The translations under genes were made by a program, and so were the position numbers. This document shows positions 50,554 through 59,124 of a DNA stretch of 64,000 nt, piece after piece; position 1 is the stretch's first letter, and every line of letters starts with the position of its first letter. The notes beneath the pieces were generated by a model that had not been told where the DNA came from, did not search any database, and saw nothing but the letters and a program-made list of their open reading frames with translations. Source of the DNA: an uncultured Blautia sp. (lineage in GTDB: Bacteria > Bacillota > Clostridia > Lachnospirales > Lachnospiraceae); assembly GCA_900539145.1 (NCBI GenBank), contig UQAX01000009.1, forward strand, positions 1 to 64,000, in the 5' to 3' direction.

Positions 50554-52218
50554 ATGAATAAAACATGGTGGAAAAATAGTGTAATTTATCAAATTTATCC
50601 AAGGAGTTTTGCAGATAGCAATGGAGACGGAATTGGAGATATTAAGGGAATTACTCAACATCTCGATTATTTAAAGGAACTGGGCGTAGATGTCATTTGG
50701 CTGTCTCCTGTTTATCAGTCTCCTAATGATGATAATGGATATGATATTTCCGATTATCAGGCAATTATGGAAGATTTTGGAACAATGGAAGATTTTGATG
50801 AAATGCTTTCAGAGATGCATAAAAGAGGAATAAAGCTGGTTATGGATTTGGTAGTGAACCATACTTCTGATGAACACCCATGGTTTGTAGAAAGCAGAAA
50901 GTCAAAGGATAATCCTTATCGTGATTACTACATCTGGAAAGAAGGAAAAAACGGGAAAGAGCCAAATAACTGGGGAGCATGTTTTGGCGGTTCTGCATGG
51001 GAATATGATAAGGAAACAGAAATGTACTATTTACATTGCTTTTCTAAGAAACAGCCTGATTTAAACTGGGAAAATGAAAAAGTCAGAAAAGAAGTTTTTG
51101 ATATGATGACATGGTGGTGTGAGAAAGGTGTAGATGGATTTCGTATGGACGTTATCAGCATGATTTCTAAAGATCCTGCCTATCCTGACGGAGTTTCTCA
51201 TAATGGCTTATATGGTGATTTTGGCCCTTTTGTCTGCAATGGTCCTCATGTCCATGAGTATTTAAAGGAAATGAACCAAAAAGTGCTTTCCAAGTATGAT
51301 TTGATTACGGTTGGTGAAGCGTCTGGCGTTACTGTAGAAGAAGCAAAAAAATATGCTAATTTAGACGGAACTGAGCTAAACATGGTATTCCAGTTTGAAC
51401 ATACAGACATTACATCTGGAAAGAATGGAAAATGGACAGACGAGAGATTTAAACTCAGAGATTTGAGAAAAATATTGAATAAATGGCAGACAGAGTTGGA
51501 GGGAAAAGCATGGAACAGTCTTTATTGGGATAACCACGACCAGCCAAGAGCTGTGTCTCGCTTTGGAAATGACGGACCAATGTATCGTGAACTTTCAGCT
51601 AAAATGCTGGCAACCTGTCTTCATTTGATGAAAGGAACACCTTATATTTATCAGGGTGAAGAAATTGGTATGACAAATGCTTATTTTAATAAACTGGAAG
51701 ATTACCGTGACATCGAAAGTATTCATGCTTTTGAAGAGATGACAGAAAATGGTCTTCTTACAGAGGAAGAAATGATGAGCGCTTTAAAGGCAGTCAGCCG
51801 TGATAATGCCAGAACTCCTATGCAGTGGGACGATAGTGAAAATGCAGGATTTACCACAGGCACCCCATGGATTAAAGTAAATCCTAATTATTTACAGATT
51901 AATGCAAAGGCGGCTTTGGAAGATAAAGACAGCGTGTTCTATTATTATCAGAAATTAATACAGATGCGTAAGGAATATGAAATTATTGTGGACGGTATTT
52001 TTGAAGGTCTTCTGGAAGACGATGAAAATATTTACGCATACCGGAGAAAACTGGGAAATCAGACTTTAATTGTAGCTTGTAATTTCAGCGATAAAAAAGT
52101 ACCGTGTACTTTGTTTGAGGGAGCAGCAGGCGGTAAAGAAATGATTGCCAATTACAAAAATCATGAGACAGGAATATTGAAACCTTACGAAGCAAGAGTT
52201 GTACTGATAGAAAATTAA
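50554..52218 (+). CDS. GH13 alpha-glucosidase (oligo-1,6-glucosidase type)
   Basis: A 554-residue cytoplasmic GH13 enzyme beginning WWKNSVIYQIYPRSFADSNGDGIGD. Conserved regions: DLVVNHTSDEHPWF, nucleophile Asp in GFRMDVISMI, general acid Glu in TVGEASGV, and WDNHDQPR. The residue after the nucleophile is Val, which in the yeast isomaltase/maltase comparison favours alpha-1,6 over alpha-1,4 linkages. QPDLNW is present. Oligo-1,6-glucosidase or broad alpha-glucosidase is likely; trehalose-6-phosphate hydrolase is a less likely alternative. No transporter adjacent. Confidence 0.9.
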   Translation: MNKTWWKNSVIYQIYPRSFADSNGDGIGDIKGITQHLDYLKELGVDVIWLSPVYQSPNDDNGYDISDYQAIMEDFGTMEDFDEMLSEMHKRGIKLVMDLVVNHTSDEHPWFVESRKSKDNPYRDYYIWKEGKNGKEPNNWGACFGGSAWEYDKETEMYYLHCFSKKQPDLNWENEKVRKEVFDMMTWWCEKGVDGFRMDVISMISKDPAYPDGVSHNGLYGDFGPFVCNGPHVHEYLKEMNQKVLSKYDLITVGEASGVTVEEAKKYANLDGTELNMVFQFEHTDITSGKNGKWTDERFKLRDLRKILNKWQTELEGKAWNSLYWDNHDQPRAVSRFGNDGPMYRELSAKMLATCLHLMKGTPYIYQGEEIGMTNAYFNKLEDYRDIESIHAFEEMTENGLLTEEEMMSALKAVSRDNARTPMQWDDSENAGFTTGTPWIKVNPNYLQINAKAALEDKDSVFYYYQKLIQMRKEYEIIVDGIFEGLLEDDENIYAYRRKLGNQTLIVACNFSDKKVPCTLFEGAAGGKEMIANYKNHETGILKPYEARVVLIEN

Positions 52219-52245
52219 AAAATAACTTCTGCATGAGATAAATGA

Positions 52246-52302
52246 GGTTGTCGCATTAAATATTTTGGAATAATGTTTAAAGCGACAGCCTTGTTGTTTT
52301 TT
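52246..52302 (+). terminator. Terminator built from a short palindromic element (element E)
   Basis: GGTTGTCGCATTAAA (52246-52260) pairs with TTTAAAGCGACAGCC (52276-52290), followed by a T-rich tract. Its left arm and the following ATATTTTGGA match the reverse complement of the right end of element C (20 of about 23 bases), and its termini match elements C and F. It ends the GH13 transcript 27 bp past the stop. Confidence 0.8.
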
Positions 52303-52411
52303 GGGGGATTTTATTTTCGCTCTTTACTGCCAAACTAACATTTTTGCAACATTAGCCATTAGGGCTGTGCAAACGGAAGAGAAAAGTGTAAGATAAAACC
52401 GGGTGATGAAC

Positions 52412-53083
52412 ATGAAAATTTTAATTGTGGAAGATGATTTTGTATTGGCAGAGGAAATTTTGCGCCTCTGCCAACGATGGGGCTTTGAGGGAGAGTATCT
52501 GGAAGATTTTACAGAGGTAGATAAGCAGTGTGAAAACAGTCATTGCGATTTGGTTCTTATGGATATCAATTTACCTTTTTATGACGGATTTTACTGGTGT
52601 CAGAAGATTAGAAGCATATCAAAAGTTCCCATTTTGTTTTTATCCAGCCGAGACCAGAACTCTGATAAGGTCATGGCAATGGTTTCCGGCGGAGATGATT
52701 ATGTGGAAAAGCCTTTTGATGCAGAGATTTTGCTGGTGAAGATACGTTCTCTTTTAAGAAGAAGCTATGAGTATGTCCAAAGTGACAGAGAATATCTGGA
52801 GTCCGAACTTATTTATGACCGTGGACAAGGGATTTTACTCTATAAAAATGAGCCCATAGAAATGACAAAATCCGAAAACAGAATTATGAGTATTTTAGCA
52901 GATTATAAAGGTCAGGTGGTAGACAGAGAAACATTGATGCAGGGATTGTGGAATACAGATGAATATGTGACAGATGCCTCTTTGACGGTGTTAATATCCA
53001 GACTTCGAAGCAAAATTTGTGCTGCGACAGAGGGGATTTCCTGTATTCATACCAGAAAAGGGAAAGGGTATTATTTAGAATGA
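52412..53083 (+). CDS. Response regulator, BceR-like
   Basis: A 223-residue OmpR-family regulator: EDDF acidic pocket, phospho-Asp in LMDINLPFYDG, Lys in VEKPFD, DNA-binding half with MTKSENRIMSIL and VTDASLTVLISRLRSKI. ATG 52412 follows GGGTGA; earlier in-frame GTG/ATG codons lie within it. First gene of a regulator-kinase-ATPase-permease set typical of Bce modules (peptide antibiotic detection and resistance). Overlaps the kinase by 4 bp. Confidence 0.9.
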   Translation: MKILIVEDDFVLAEEILRLCQRWGFEGEYLEDFTEVDKQCENSHCDLVLMDINLPFYDGFYWCQKIRSISKVPILFLSSRDQNSDKVMAMVSGGDDYVEKPFDAEILLVKIRSLLRRSYEYVQSDREYLESELIYDRGQGILLYKNEPIEMTKSENRIMSILADYKGQVVDRETLMQGLWNTDEYVTDASLTVLISRLRSKICAATEGISCIHTRKGKGYYLE

Positions 53084-54015
53084 AGAAATATTTAAAAGAC
53101 CGATTGACGGCATTTCTTATAGGCGTTGGGTTTGTTGTTTTTCTAAATGTATACCTGACACAGCTCTGTGCCACAGCCCTTTACGGACAGGATGTTTTGT
53201 ATCTGGATGTGCTGCTTGCAGCCTTTGGTACAATTCTTTTGATTGGGGATTACAGCCAATGGAAAAAGAAGAAAAAGCAGGAAGAGGAACAGAAGGAGCT
53301 TCTTGCATATACGGATAAAGAGCTTTTGGAGTGTAAAGAAAAGCTGGAAAATCTGTCCGATTATATTACCAAATGGACACATGAAATAAAGCTTCCCCTT
53401 GCTGCTTTGCGCCTTATGAACGGAAGAAATCAGGAAGCTTCTCTAAAAAAAGAAATGCAGGACTGCATTGTACGCATGGAAAATTTACTTCATACCGTGC
53501 TTATGGGAAGCAAGCTGCAAAGACCTGAAAACGATGTATGTATGGAGCGGATTTCTCTGGAAGAAGCGGTAAAAGAAGCAGTGAAAAATCAATCTTATTT
53601 TCTTATCCAGTATGGCTTTGAAATGATTTTAGACGTAAAAGACGTATGGGTATACAGTGATAAAAGGTGGCTGGTTTACCTTTTGGATCAACTGGTAGCT
53701 AATGCCATAAAGTACAGAACCGATAATCCAAAGCTTGTATTTTCCTGTGAAAAGCAGGGAGAAAATCAGGTGTATTTAAGGGTGGAAGATAACGGAATTG
53801 GAATTTCAAAGGAGGATTTACTTTACATTTTTGATAAAGGATATGTGGGAAAAAATTTGAGAAAAGGGGATTATCATTCAACGGGAATGGGACTTTATTT
53901 TGCAGGAAAAATAGGAAAAATGCTGAACCTTTCTTTAAAAGCAGTACCGACACAAGAAAGAGGAAGCTGTTTTGAACTGGGATTTTGCGATATGGCAGAA
54001 CATTTTATGATGTAG
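53080..54015 (+). CDS. Sensor histidine kinase, BceS-like (intramembrane-sensing)
   Basis: A 311-residue kinase with two transmembrane helices close together (about 11-31 and 38-54) and almost no extracytoplasmic loop, as in intramembrane-sensing BceS kinases, which read the flux of the partner transporter instead of binding the peptide. DHp: KWTHEIKLPLAALRL; ATPase: LDQLVANAIKYR, VEDNGIGIS and STGMGLYFAGK. Start at ATG 53080 (ATGA overlap). Confidence 0.9.
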   Translation: MKKYLKDRLTAFLIGVGFVVFLNVYLTQLCATALYGQDVLYLDVLLAAFGTILLIGDYSQWKKKKKQEEEQKELLAYTDKELLECKEKLENLSDYITKWTHEIKLPLAALRLMNGRNQEASLKKEMQDCIVRMENLLHTVLMGSKLQRPENDVCMERISLEEAVKEAVKNQSYFLIQYGFEMILDVKDVWVYSDKRWLVYLLDQLVANAIKYRTDNPKLVFSCEKQGENQVYLRVEDNGIGISKEDLLYIFDKGYVGKNLRKGDYHSTGMGLYFAGKIGKMLNLSLKAVPTQERGSCFELGFCDMAEHFMM

Positions 54016-54022
54016 CCGTATG

Positions 54023-54036
54023 TTACAGAAATGTTA
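54023..54036 (+). promoter_or_regulatory. Candidate BceR-type operator before the ABC genes
   Basis: TTACA-GAAA-TGTTA, matching the TNACA-N4-TGTNA form I recall for BceR-like regulators, 87 bp before the ATPase ATG. The later stretch CTTTGCTAAAATAAAGAT may hold the -10. Confidence 0.55.
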
Positions 54037-54122
54037 GATTGGAAAGAAAACTGTTGGATAAATGAAAGGATTTTTTGAAACCTCTTTGCTAAAATAAAGA
54101 TACAGATTAGGAGGTAAGTATC

Positions 54123-54878
54123 ATGAAAAAAGTTTTAGAAGTCAGAAATCTTTCCAAGAATTACGGAAAAAAAGGATATGAAACTGCTGTGCTGAAAGAC
54201 ATCAGCATGGACATTTACGAGGGTGATTTTATTGCCATTATGGGACCAAGTGGGGCAGGAAAAACTACATTTTTAAATATGCTGTCTACCTTAGATAAGC
54301 CTTCATCAGGGAAAATTCTTTTAGAAGGGCAGGATATTACGGCTTTAAGCAACAAGGAGCTTTCTTTAGTAAGACGAGATAAAATCGGATTTATTTTTCA
54401 GGAATATAATCTGCTGGATAATATGACAGTGCAGGATAACATTGCCCTTCCTCTCTCCTTAAACGGAGCGCCGCAAAGAGAAATTATCAGAAAGGTGCAG
54501 GCAAGAGCCGTGGATTTTGGACTGGAGTCTCATTTAAGAAAGTACCCTTATCAGCTTTCCGGAGGACAAAAGCAAAGAGCTGCCAGCGCCAGAGCGTTGA
54601 TTACAAAACCACGTATTTTGTTTGCAGATGAACCTACGGGAGCGCTGGACAGCAAGTCCGGAAAGGATTTATTAGGGTGTCTGAAAAATGCCAATGAGCA
54701 GGAAAATGCCACGATTTTAATGGTAACTCACGACGGTTATACGGCAAGCTATGCAAAGCAGGTATACTTTTTAAAAGACGGAAAAATTCACAGCCGCCTG
54801 ACGCAAAAAGACAGCAGAAAAGCATTTTTTGAGGAAATTATGACGATGCTGGCAGTCATGGGAGGTGAGGGAGAATGA
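54123..54878 (+). CDS. BceA-like ABC transporter ATPase
   Basis: A 251-residue MacB/BceA-type ATPase: Walker A GPSGAGKTT, Q-loop FIFQEYNLLDNMTV, signature LSGGQKQR, Walker B ILFADEPTGALDSKSG, and H-loop MVTHD. All functional residues are present. AGGAGG precedes the ATG. Overlaps the permease gene by 4 bp. With BceB it would remove or disengage cell-wall-targeting peptides from lipid II-cycle targets and provide the signal for BceS. Confidence 0.93.
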   Translation: MKKVLEVRNLSKNYGKKGYETAVLKDISMDIYEGDFIAIMGPSGAGKTTFLNMLSTLDKPSSGKILLEGQDITALSNKELSLVRRDKIGFIFQEYNLLDNMTVQDNIALPLSLNGAPQREIIRKVQARAVDFGLESHLRKYPYQLSGGQKQRAASARALITKPRILFADEPTGALDSKSGKDLLGCLKNANEQENATILMVTHDGYTASYAKQVYFLKDGKIHSRLTQKDSRKAFFEEIMTMLAVMGGEGE

Positions 54879-56791
54879 AGCTCTTATCTCTGTCCTTTTC
54901 CAACTTTAAACGCAGTGTCAGGGAGTACGGAATGTTAATTCTTTCCCTTACTTTTTCAATTTTTGTATTTTTTAATTTCCAAAGTGTTATTTATTCTGAC
55001 TCTATGGATGTTCTGGAAAATTATAATAAAGAGTATATTGACATTATTGTTCAGGCTGCATCCGTAGTATTCGGTGTATTTTTATTTTTCTTTATCTGGT
55101 ATGCTTCCAATGTCTTTCTGAACCAAAGGAAAAAGGAAATCGGAATTTACATTTTTATGGGGCTGGATAATGTAAGAATAGGAAAAATGTATATGCTGGA
55201 GTCGGTATTTATCGGGTTGTTCTCACTGCTTGCAGGGATTGGAACAGGCGTCTTGTTTTCCAAGCTGTTTCAAATGCTTCTTTTAAAGCTGTCTGACATC
55301 AGCGTAGACATTAAGTTCTCTTTTTCATGGGAAGCGATACTGATTACAGCAGGAATGTTTCTTGTTATTTATGGTCTGATGACCTTAAAAAGCTACCATA
55401 CTTTAAAGACCAGCAGTGTCTTAAATTTGCTTTCCGGTGCAAAACAGCAGGAAATGCAGAAAGAAAAGTGGATCATTACATTTCTGAAAATTGCAGGTGG
55501 TGTGGGTATTCTGCTTTTTGGATATTATTTGGCGTGGGATACAGGAGATCTCAATTCTTTAGGAAATGCTTTAGGGGCTGTTGTTCTGGTAATTGTAGGG
55601 GTTTACCTTTTGTTTTCCGGTCTTATTCCTGCCATACTTCGCAAGCTTTCCGGAAACAAATATTATTTGTATAAGAAAGAGCGTACTTTATGGGTAAATA
55701 ATCTGGCGTTTCGTATGAAAAAAAATTATAGAACGTATGCAATGGTAACGGTGCTGATGATTTGCTCTGTGACTGTCATGGCAATTTCCATAGCAATGAA
55801 ACAGCGCTATGAAAAGCTTACACATTTTGACCAGACTTATACTTATCAGGTATTAAGCAGTGAAGAAAAAAACGGAGAAGAAATTGCCAAGGGAATTGAG
55901 CAGGAGAATAAGGTGAAATTCTGGAATGAAATGCAGGTGGCTATGGTAGAGCCTTCTGTGGTTCACAGCAAATATACTTATACAGCTTATGGATTGGTAG
56001 CTTTTTCAGATGTGAAACAAGCGGCGAAGAAAGCGGGACTTCCTTTTGCTTATAAAGAGCTGAAGGACAATCAGGCAATCGAGCTTTCTCATGAAGTCCT
56101 GATGGATATATCAGGTGGTGCGATTGAAAACTACGAGCAAAAAATCGGAAGTGAAACGTATGACGTGATAAAAGCAGATAATACGCCTTATTTCGGAGCA
56201 CTGCAAAACGATACGAAGATTTTTATTCTCAGTGATAAAACCTTTGAAAGCCTGAAAAATTTAGGAAGCATTACATATTTTTACAATTATAGAATTGAGA
56301 ATATGAAAAATATGGAGGCGTCCAAATCATATCTGAATACACTGGCACAAAGCAGTGAGGACGGACAGGCATTTACAGGCGTAAATTATACACAGATAGA
56401 CGGAAGGCAGGACAGTTGGATAAGAGTCATGTATTCCCTTTGCATCTTTATGTTTGTAACCCTTGTACTGGCAGCAGGAAGTATTATCTTTTTGAAAATC
56501 GGCAATGAGGTATATGAGGATAAAGAACGATACAAAATTTTAGAGAAAATGGGAATTCAAAAGAAAAGCCTGAGAAAATCTGTACGAAATGAAATTTGTT
56601 TTACTTACTATTGCCCTTTTGTTCTTATGATGATTACCTCCTATTTTTCTGTAAAAGCGCTGGGAAATGTTATGAGAGAGGATTTGCTCATGGTGAACAT
56701 CTGGAGTATGGGAATTATTCTTTTGGTATTTACAGTGATTTGTGCAATATCTGTTTATACGGCAAAGAAAAAGTTGTCCTTACTTTCATAA
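54875..56791 (+). CDS. BceB-like ABC transporter permease
   Basis: A 638-residue permease with the Bce layout: about ten transmembrane helices with a large extracellular domain of about 200 residues (about 315-515, between LMICSVTVMAISIAM and VMYSLCIFMFVTLVLA) that in family members helps select the peptide. RKKEIGIYIFMGLDNVRIGKM and RYKILEKMGIQKKSLRKSVRNE are FtsX-type intracellular loops. Completes an intact four-gene Bce module. Confidence 0.92.
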   Translation: MKLLSLSFSNFKRSVREYGMLILSLTFSIFVFFNFQSVIYSDSMDVLENYNKEYIDIIVQAASVVFGVFLFFFIWYASNVFLNQRKKEIGIYIFMGLDNVRIGKMYMLESVFIGLFSLLAGIGTGVLFSKLFQMLLLKLSDISVDIKFSFSWEAILITAGMFLVIYGLMTLKSYHTLKTSSVLNLLSGAKQQEMQKEKWIITFLKIAGGVGILLFGYYLAWDTGDLNSLGNALGAVVLVIVGVYLLFSGLIPAILRKLSGNKYYLYKKERTLWVNNLAFRMKKNYRTYAMVTVLMICSVTVMAISIAMKQRYEKLTHFDQTYTYQVLSSEEKNGEEIAKGIEQENKVKFWNEMQVAMVEPSVVHSKYTYTAYGLVAFSDVKQAAKKAGLPFAYKELKDNQAIELSHEVLMDISGGAIENYEQKIGSETYDVIKADNTPYFGALQNDTKIFILSDKTFESLKNLGSITYFYNYRIENMKNMEASKSYLNTLAQSSEDGQAFTGVNYTQIDGRQDSWIRVMYSLCIFMFVTLVLAAGSIIFLKIGNEVYEDKERYKILEKMGIQKKSLRKSVRNEICFTYYCPFVLMMITSYFSVKALGNVMREDLLMVNIWSMGIILLVFTVICAISVYTAKKKLSLLS

Positions 56792-56806
56792 AAAATAAGA
56801 AAATTG

Positions 56807-56835
56807 TTGACAAATAAAGTATAATATGATATAAA
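56807..56835 (+). promoter_or_regulatory. Strong promoter before element F and the DUF454 gene
   Basis: TTGACA (56807-56812), 17-bp spacer, TATAAA (56830-56835). RNA would start near 56842 and run at once into the element F hairpin. Confidence 0.78.
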
Positions 56836-56852
56836 GTTATCCATAACTAACT

Positions 56853-56911
56853 GGAGGGCTGTCGCATTAAGTGCATAATTCAAATGCTGTTTAATACGAC
56901 AGCCTCTTTTT
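56853..56911 (+). terminator. Short palindromic element F acting as hairpin terminator/attenuator
   Basis: GGCTGTCGCATTAA (56857-56870) pairs with TTAATACGACAGCC (56891-56904) with one mismatch, extended by GCAT/ATGC inside; a T-run follows to 56911. Left arm GTCGCATTAAGTGCAT is identical to the end of element C. Because it lies just downstream of a strong promoter it could attenuate the DUF454 transcript or release a short RNA of about 70 nt. Confidence 0.75.
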
Positions 56912-56958
56912 CTGAAATAAAGTAAGTCTAAACTAACTAATAATATGCGGAGGAAATC

Positions 56959-57363
56959 ATGGGAAAAACAAAACGTGGATTGTGGATAGGAATTGCATTT
57001 TTAATGATGGGGGCAGGAGCTGTGGGCGTTGTTTTGCCGATTTTACCAACAGTTTCCTTTTTAATGGCAGCCTTGTATTGTTTTGCAAGAGGCTCGCAAA
57101 AACTGGAAAACTGGTTTCGACAGACTTCTCTTTATCAAAAGCATTTAGAGCCTTTTATGGATAAAAAAGAGATGACAAGAAAAGCCAAGCTTACCGTCAT
57201 GCTTTCTATGACGTTTTTCATGGGAATTGGCTTTGTCATGATGGAGCAGGTACCTGTTGGAAGAATAATTTTGGCAGCGGTGTGGCTGTTTCATATTCTT
57301 TATTTTACTTTGGGAATAAAGACGGTAAAGAAAACCTGTGTAGCAGGGGAAAACTTTAATTAG
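56959..57363 (+). CDS. DUF454 (YbaN-like) membrane protein
   Basis: A 134-residue protein with three to four helices. GVVLPILPTVSFLMAALYCFARGS is the DUF454 signature, and WF...TSLYQKHLEPFMDKKEMTRKAKL follows. Function unknown; in Clostridia it often stands beside transporters. GCGGAGG precedes the ATG. The ABC exporter genes follow after 17 bp. Confidence 0.85.
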   Translation: MGKTKRGLWIGIAFLMMGAGAVGVVLPILPTVSFLMAALYCFARGSQKLENWFRQTSLYQKHLEPFMDKKEMTRKAKLTVMLSMTFFMGIGFVMMEQVPVGRIILAAVWLFHILYFTLGIKTVKKTCVAGENFN

Positions 57364-57380
57364 GGAAAAGAGGAGAGAAG

Positions 57381-59124
57381 ATGATTAAAAAAAGACTAAT
57401 CGGACTTCTAAAAGAGTCTAAAAAATATATTGTTCAAAATGTACTTTGGCAGTGGCTGGGATTATTGGCACAGATAGTGGCAATTTTAGCCATAGGACAG
57501 CTTTTGAATACTGCCATATTTGGTAGTATAACCGGCAGACAGCTTTTTCTGACGGGGATGATATGCGTAAGTGTTATTTTCCTTAGAATGATAAGCGACA
57601 AGAAAGCAGCAGAGGCTTCGTTTCTGGCAAGCTCTGACGTAAAAAGAGTTTTGCGTGAAAAGATATATGAAAAACTGGTACGCCTCGGCTCATCTTATAA
57701 AGAACAGATTTCTACTTCTGAGGTGGTACAGCTTTCTGTGGAAGGTGTGGAACAGTTAGAAACGTATTTTGGAAGATACTTACCGCAGTTTTTTTACAGT
57801 TTATTAGCGCCTGTTACGCTATTTGCGGTACTCTCCTTTATCAGTTGGAAAGCAAGTCTGGTACTTCTCGTTTGTGTGCCTCTTATTCCTCTTTCTATTG
57901 TGGCGGTACAGAAATTTGCCAAAAGACTTTTGAAAAAATATTGGGGCAGTTATACGGAATTAGGCGACAGCTTTCTGGAAAATTTACAGGGGCTTACAAC
58001 ACTGAAAATTTACCAGTCTGACGAAAGAAAAGCGCAGGAAATGGATGAAGAAGCAGAAAAGTTCAGAAGCATTACCATGAAAGTGCTGACTATGCAGTTA
58101 AATTCCATCAGCGTTATGGATTTAGTGGCTTACGGAGGAGCTGCCATTGGAATGATTGTTGTGGTAAGGGAATACATAGCCGGAAGCTTGGGGTTTTGCA
58201 GGAGCTTTTGCTATTTTACTGTTGGCAGCGGAGTTTTTTATTCCTCTGCGTTTGCTGGGCTCTTTCTTTCACATTGCAATGAATGGGATGGTAGCCAGTG
58301 ATAAAATTTTCCGACTGTTGGATATGCCGGAAAGAGAACAGGGAACAGAAGAAGCTTCGGGAGAGAACTTAGACATCACATTTGAAAAGGTGAGCTTTTC
58401 CTACGAAAAAGAACGTCCGATTTTAAAAAATGTGAGCTTCCATATTTCAAAGGGACAATTCGTTTCTCTGGTAGGAGAGTCAGGGTGTGGAAAAAGCACA
58501 GTTGCTTCTTTGATTTTGGGAAGAAACAGACAGTATGAGGGACGCATTTTGCTGGGAGGCATGGATTTAAAGAAGATAAAAGAAAAGAGCTTAATGGAGC
58601 ATGTTACTTTAGTAAGACACAACAGTTATCTGTTTAAAGGAACAGTAGAGGAAAATCTTCTCATGGGAAATCCCAATGCCACACAGGAGGAAATGACAGA
58701 AGCATTAAAAAAAGTAAACTTATGGGAGTTTTTGAAAGGGCAGGAAGGTCTTTCTACAAAGCTGGCAGAAAAAGGAAGCAATTTCTCAGGCGGGCAGTGC
58801 CAGAGACTTTGTATTGCCAGAGCGTTGCTCCACGACACAGAAATTTATATTTTCGATGAAGCAGCATCCAATATTGATGTGGAAAGTGAAGAAATTATTA
58901 TGGATGTCATTCGCCGATTAGCAGAAACAAAAACAGTGCTTCTGATTTCACATAGATTGGCAAACGTGAAAAAATCCCATTGCATCTATGTTTTGAAAGA
59001 AGGAAAAATTGTAGAAAAAGGAACACACAAAGAATTACTGGAACAGCAGGGAGCATATAAGGAAATGTATACGACACAGAAAAATCTGGAAAATTATGGA
59101 TTAGAACAGGAGGCATCAGCATGA
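57381..59124 (+). pseudogene. CydD-like ABC exporter half-transporter, frameshifted
   Basis: The first frame (57381-58301) encodes the transmembrane domain up to YIAGSLGF, then unrelated residues. The continuation is in another frame (GAFAILLLAAEFFIPLRLLGSFFHIAMNG), leading to a full ATPase: Walker A GESGCGKST, signature NFSGGQCQR, Walker B IYIFDEAASNID, H-loop SHR. Removing one base from GGGGTTTT at 58190-58197 restores a single 580-residue ORF. It could be a real inactivation, a sequencing error in a homopolymer, or rarely slippage. The partner gene overlaps the end by 4 bp. Together they resemble CydDC-type or amino-acid/thiol exporters. Confidence 0.8.

Noticed and set aside
55327..55674. 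115-codon frame inside the BceB-like permease gene
   Set aside because: Overlaps an intact, well-recognised permease in another frame and resembles nothing known.
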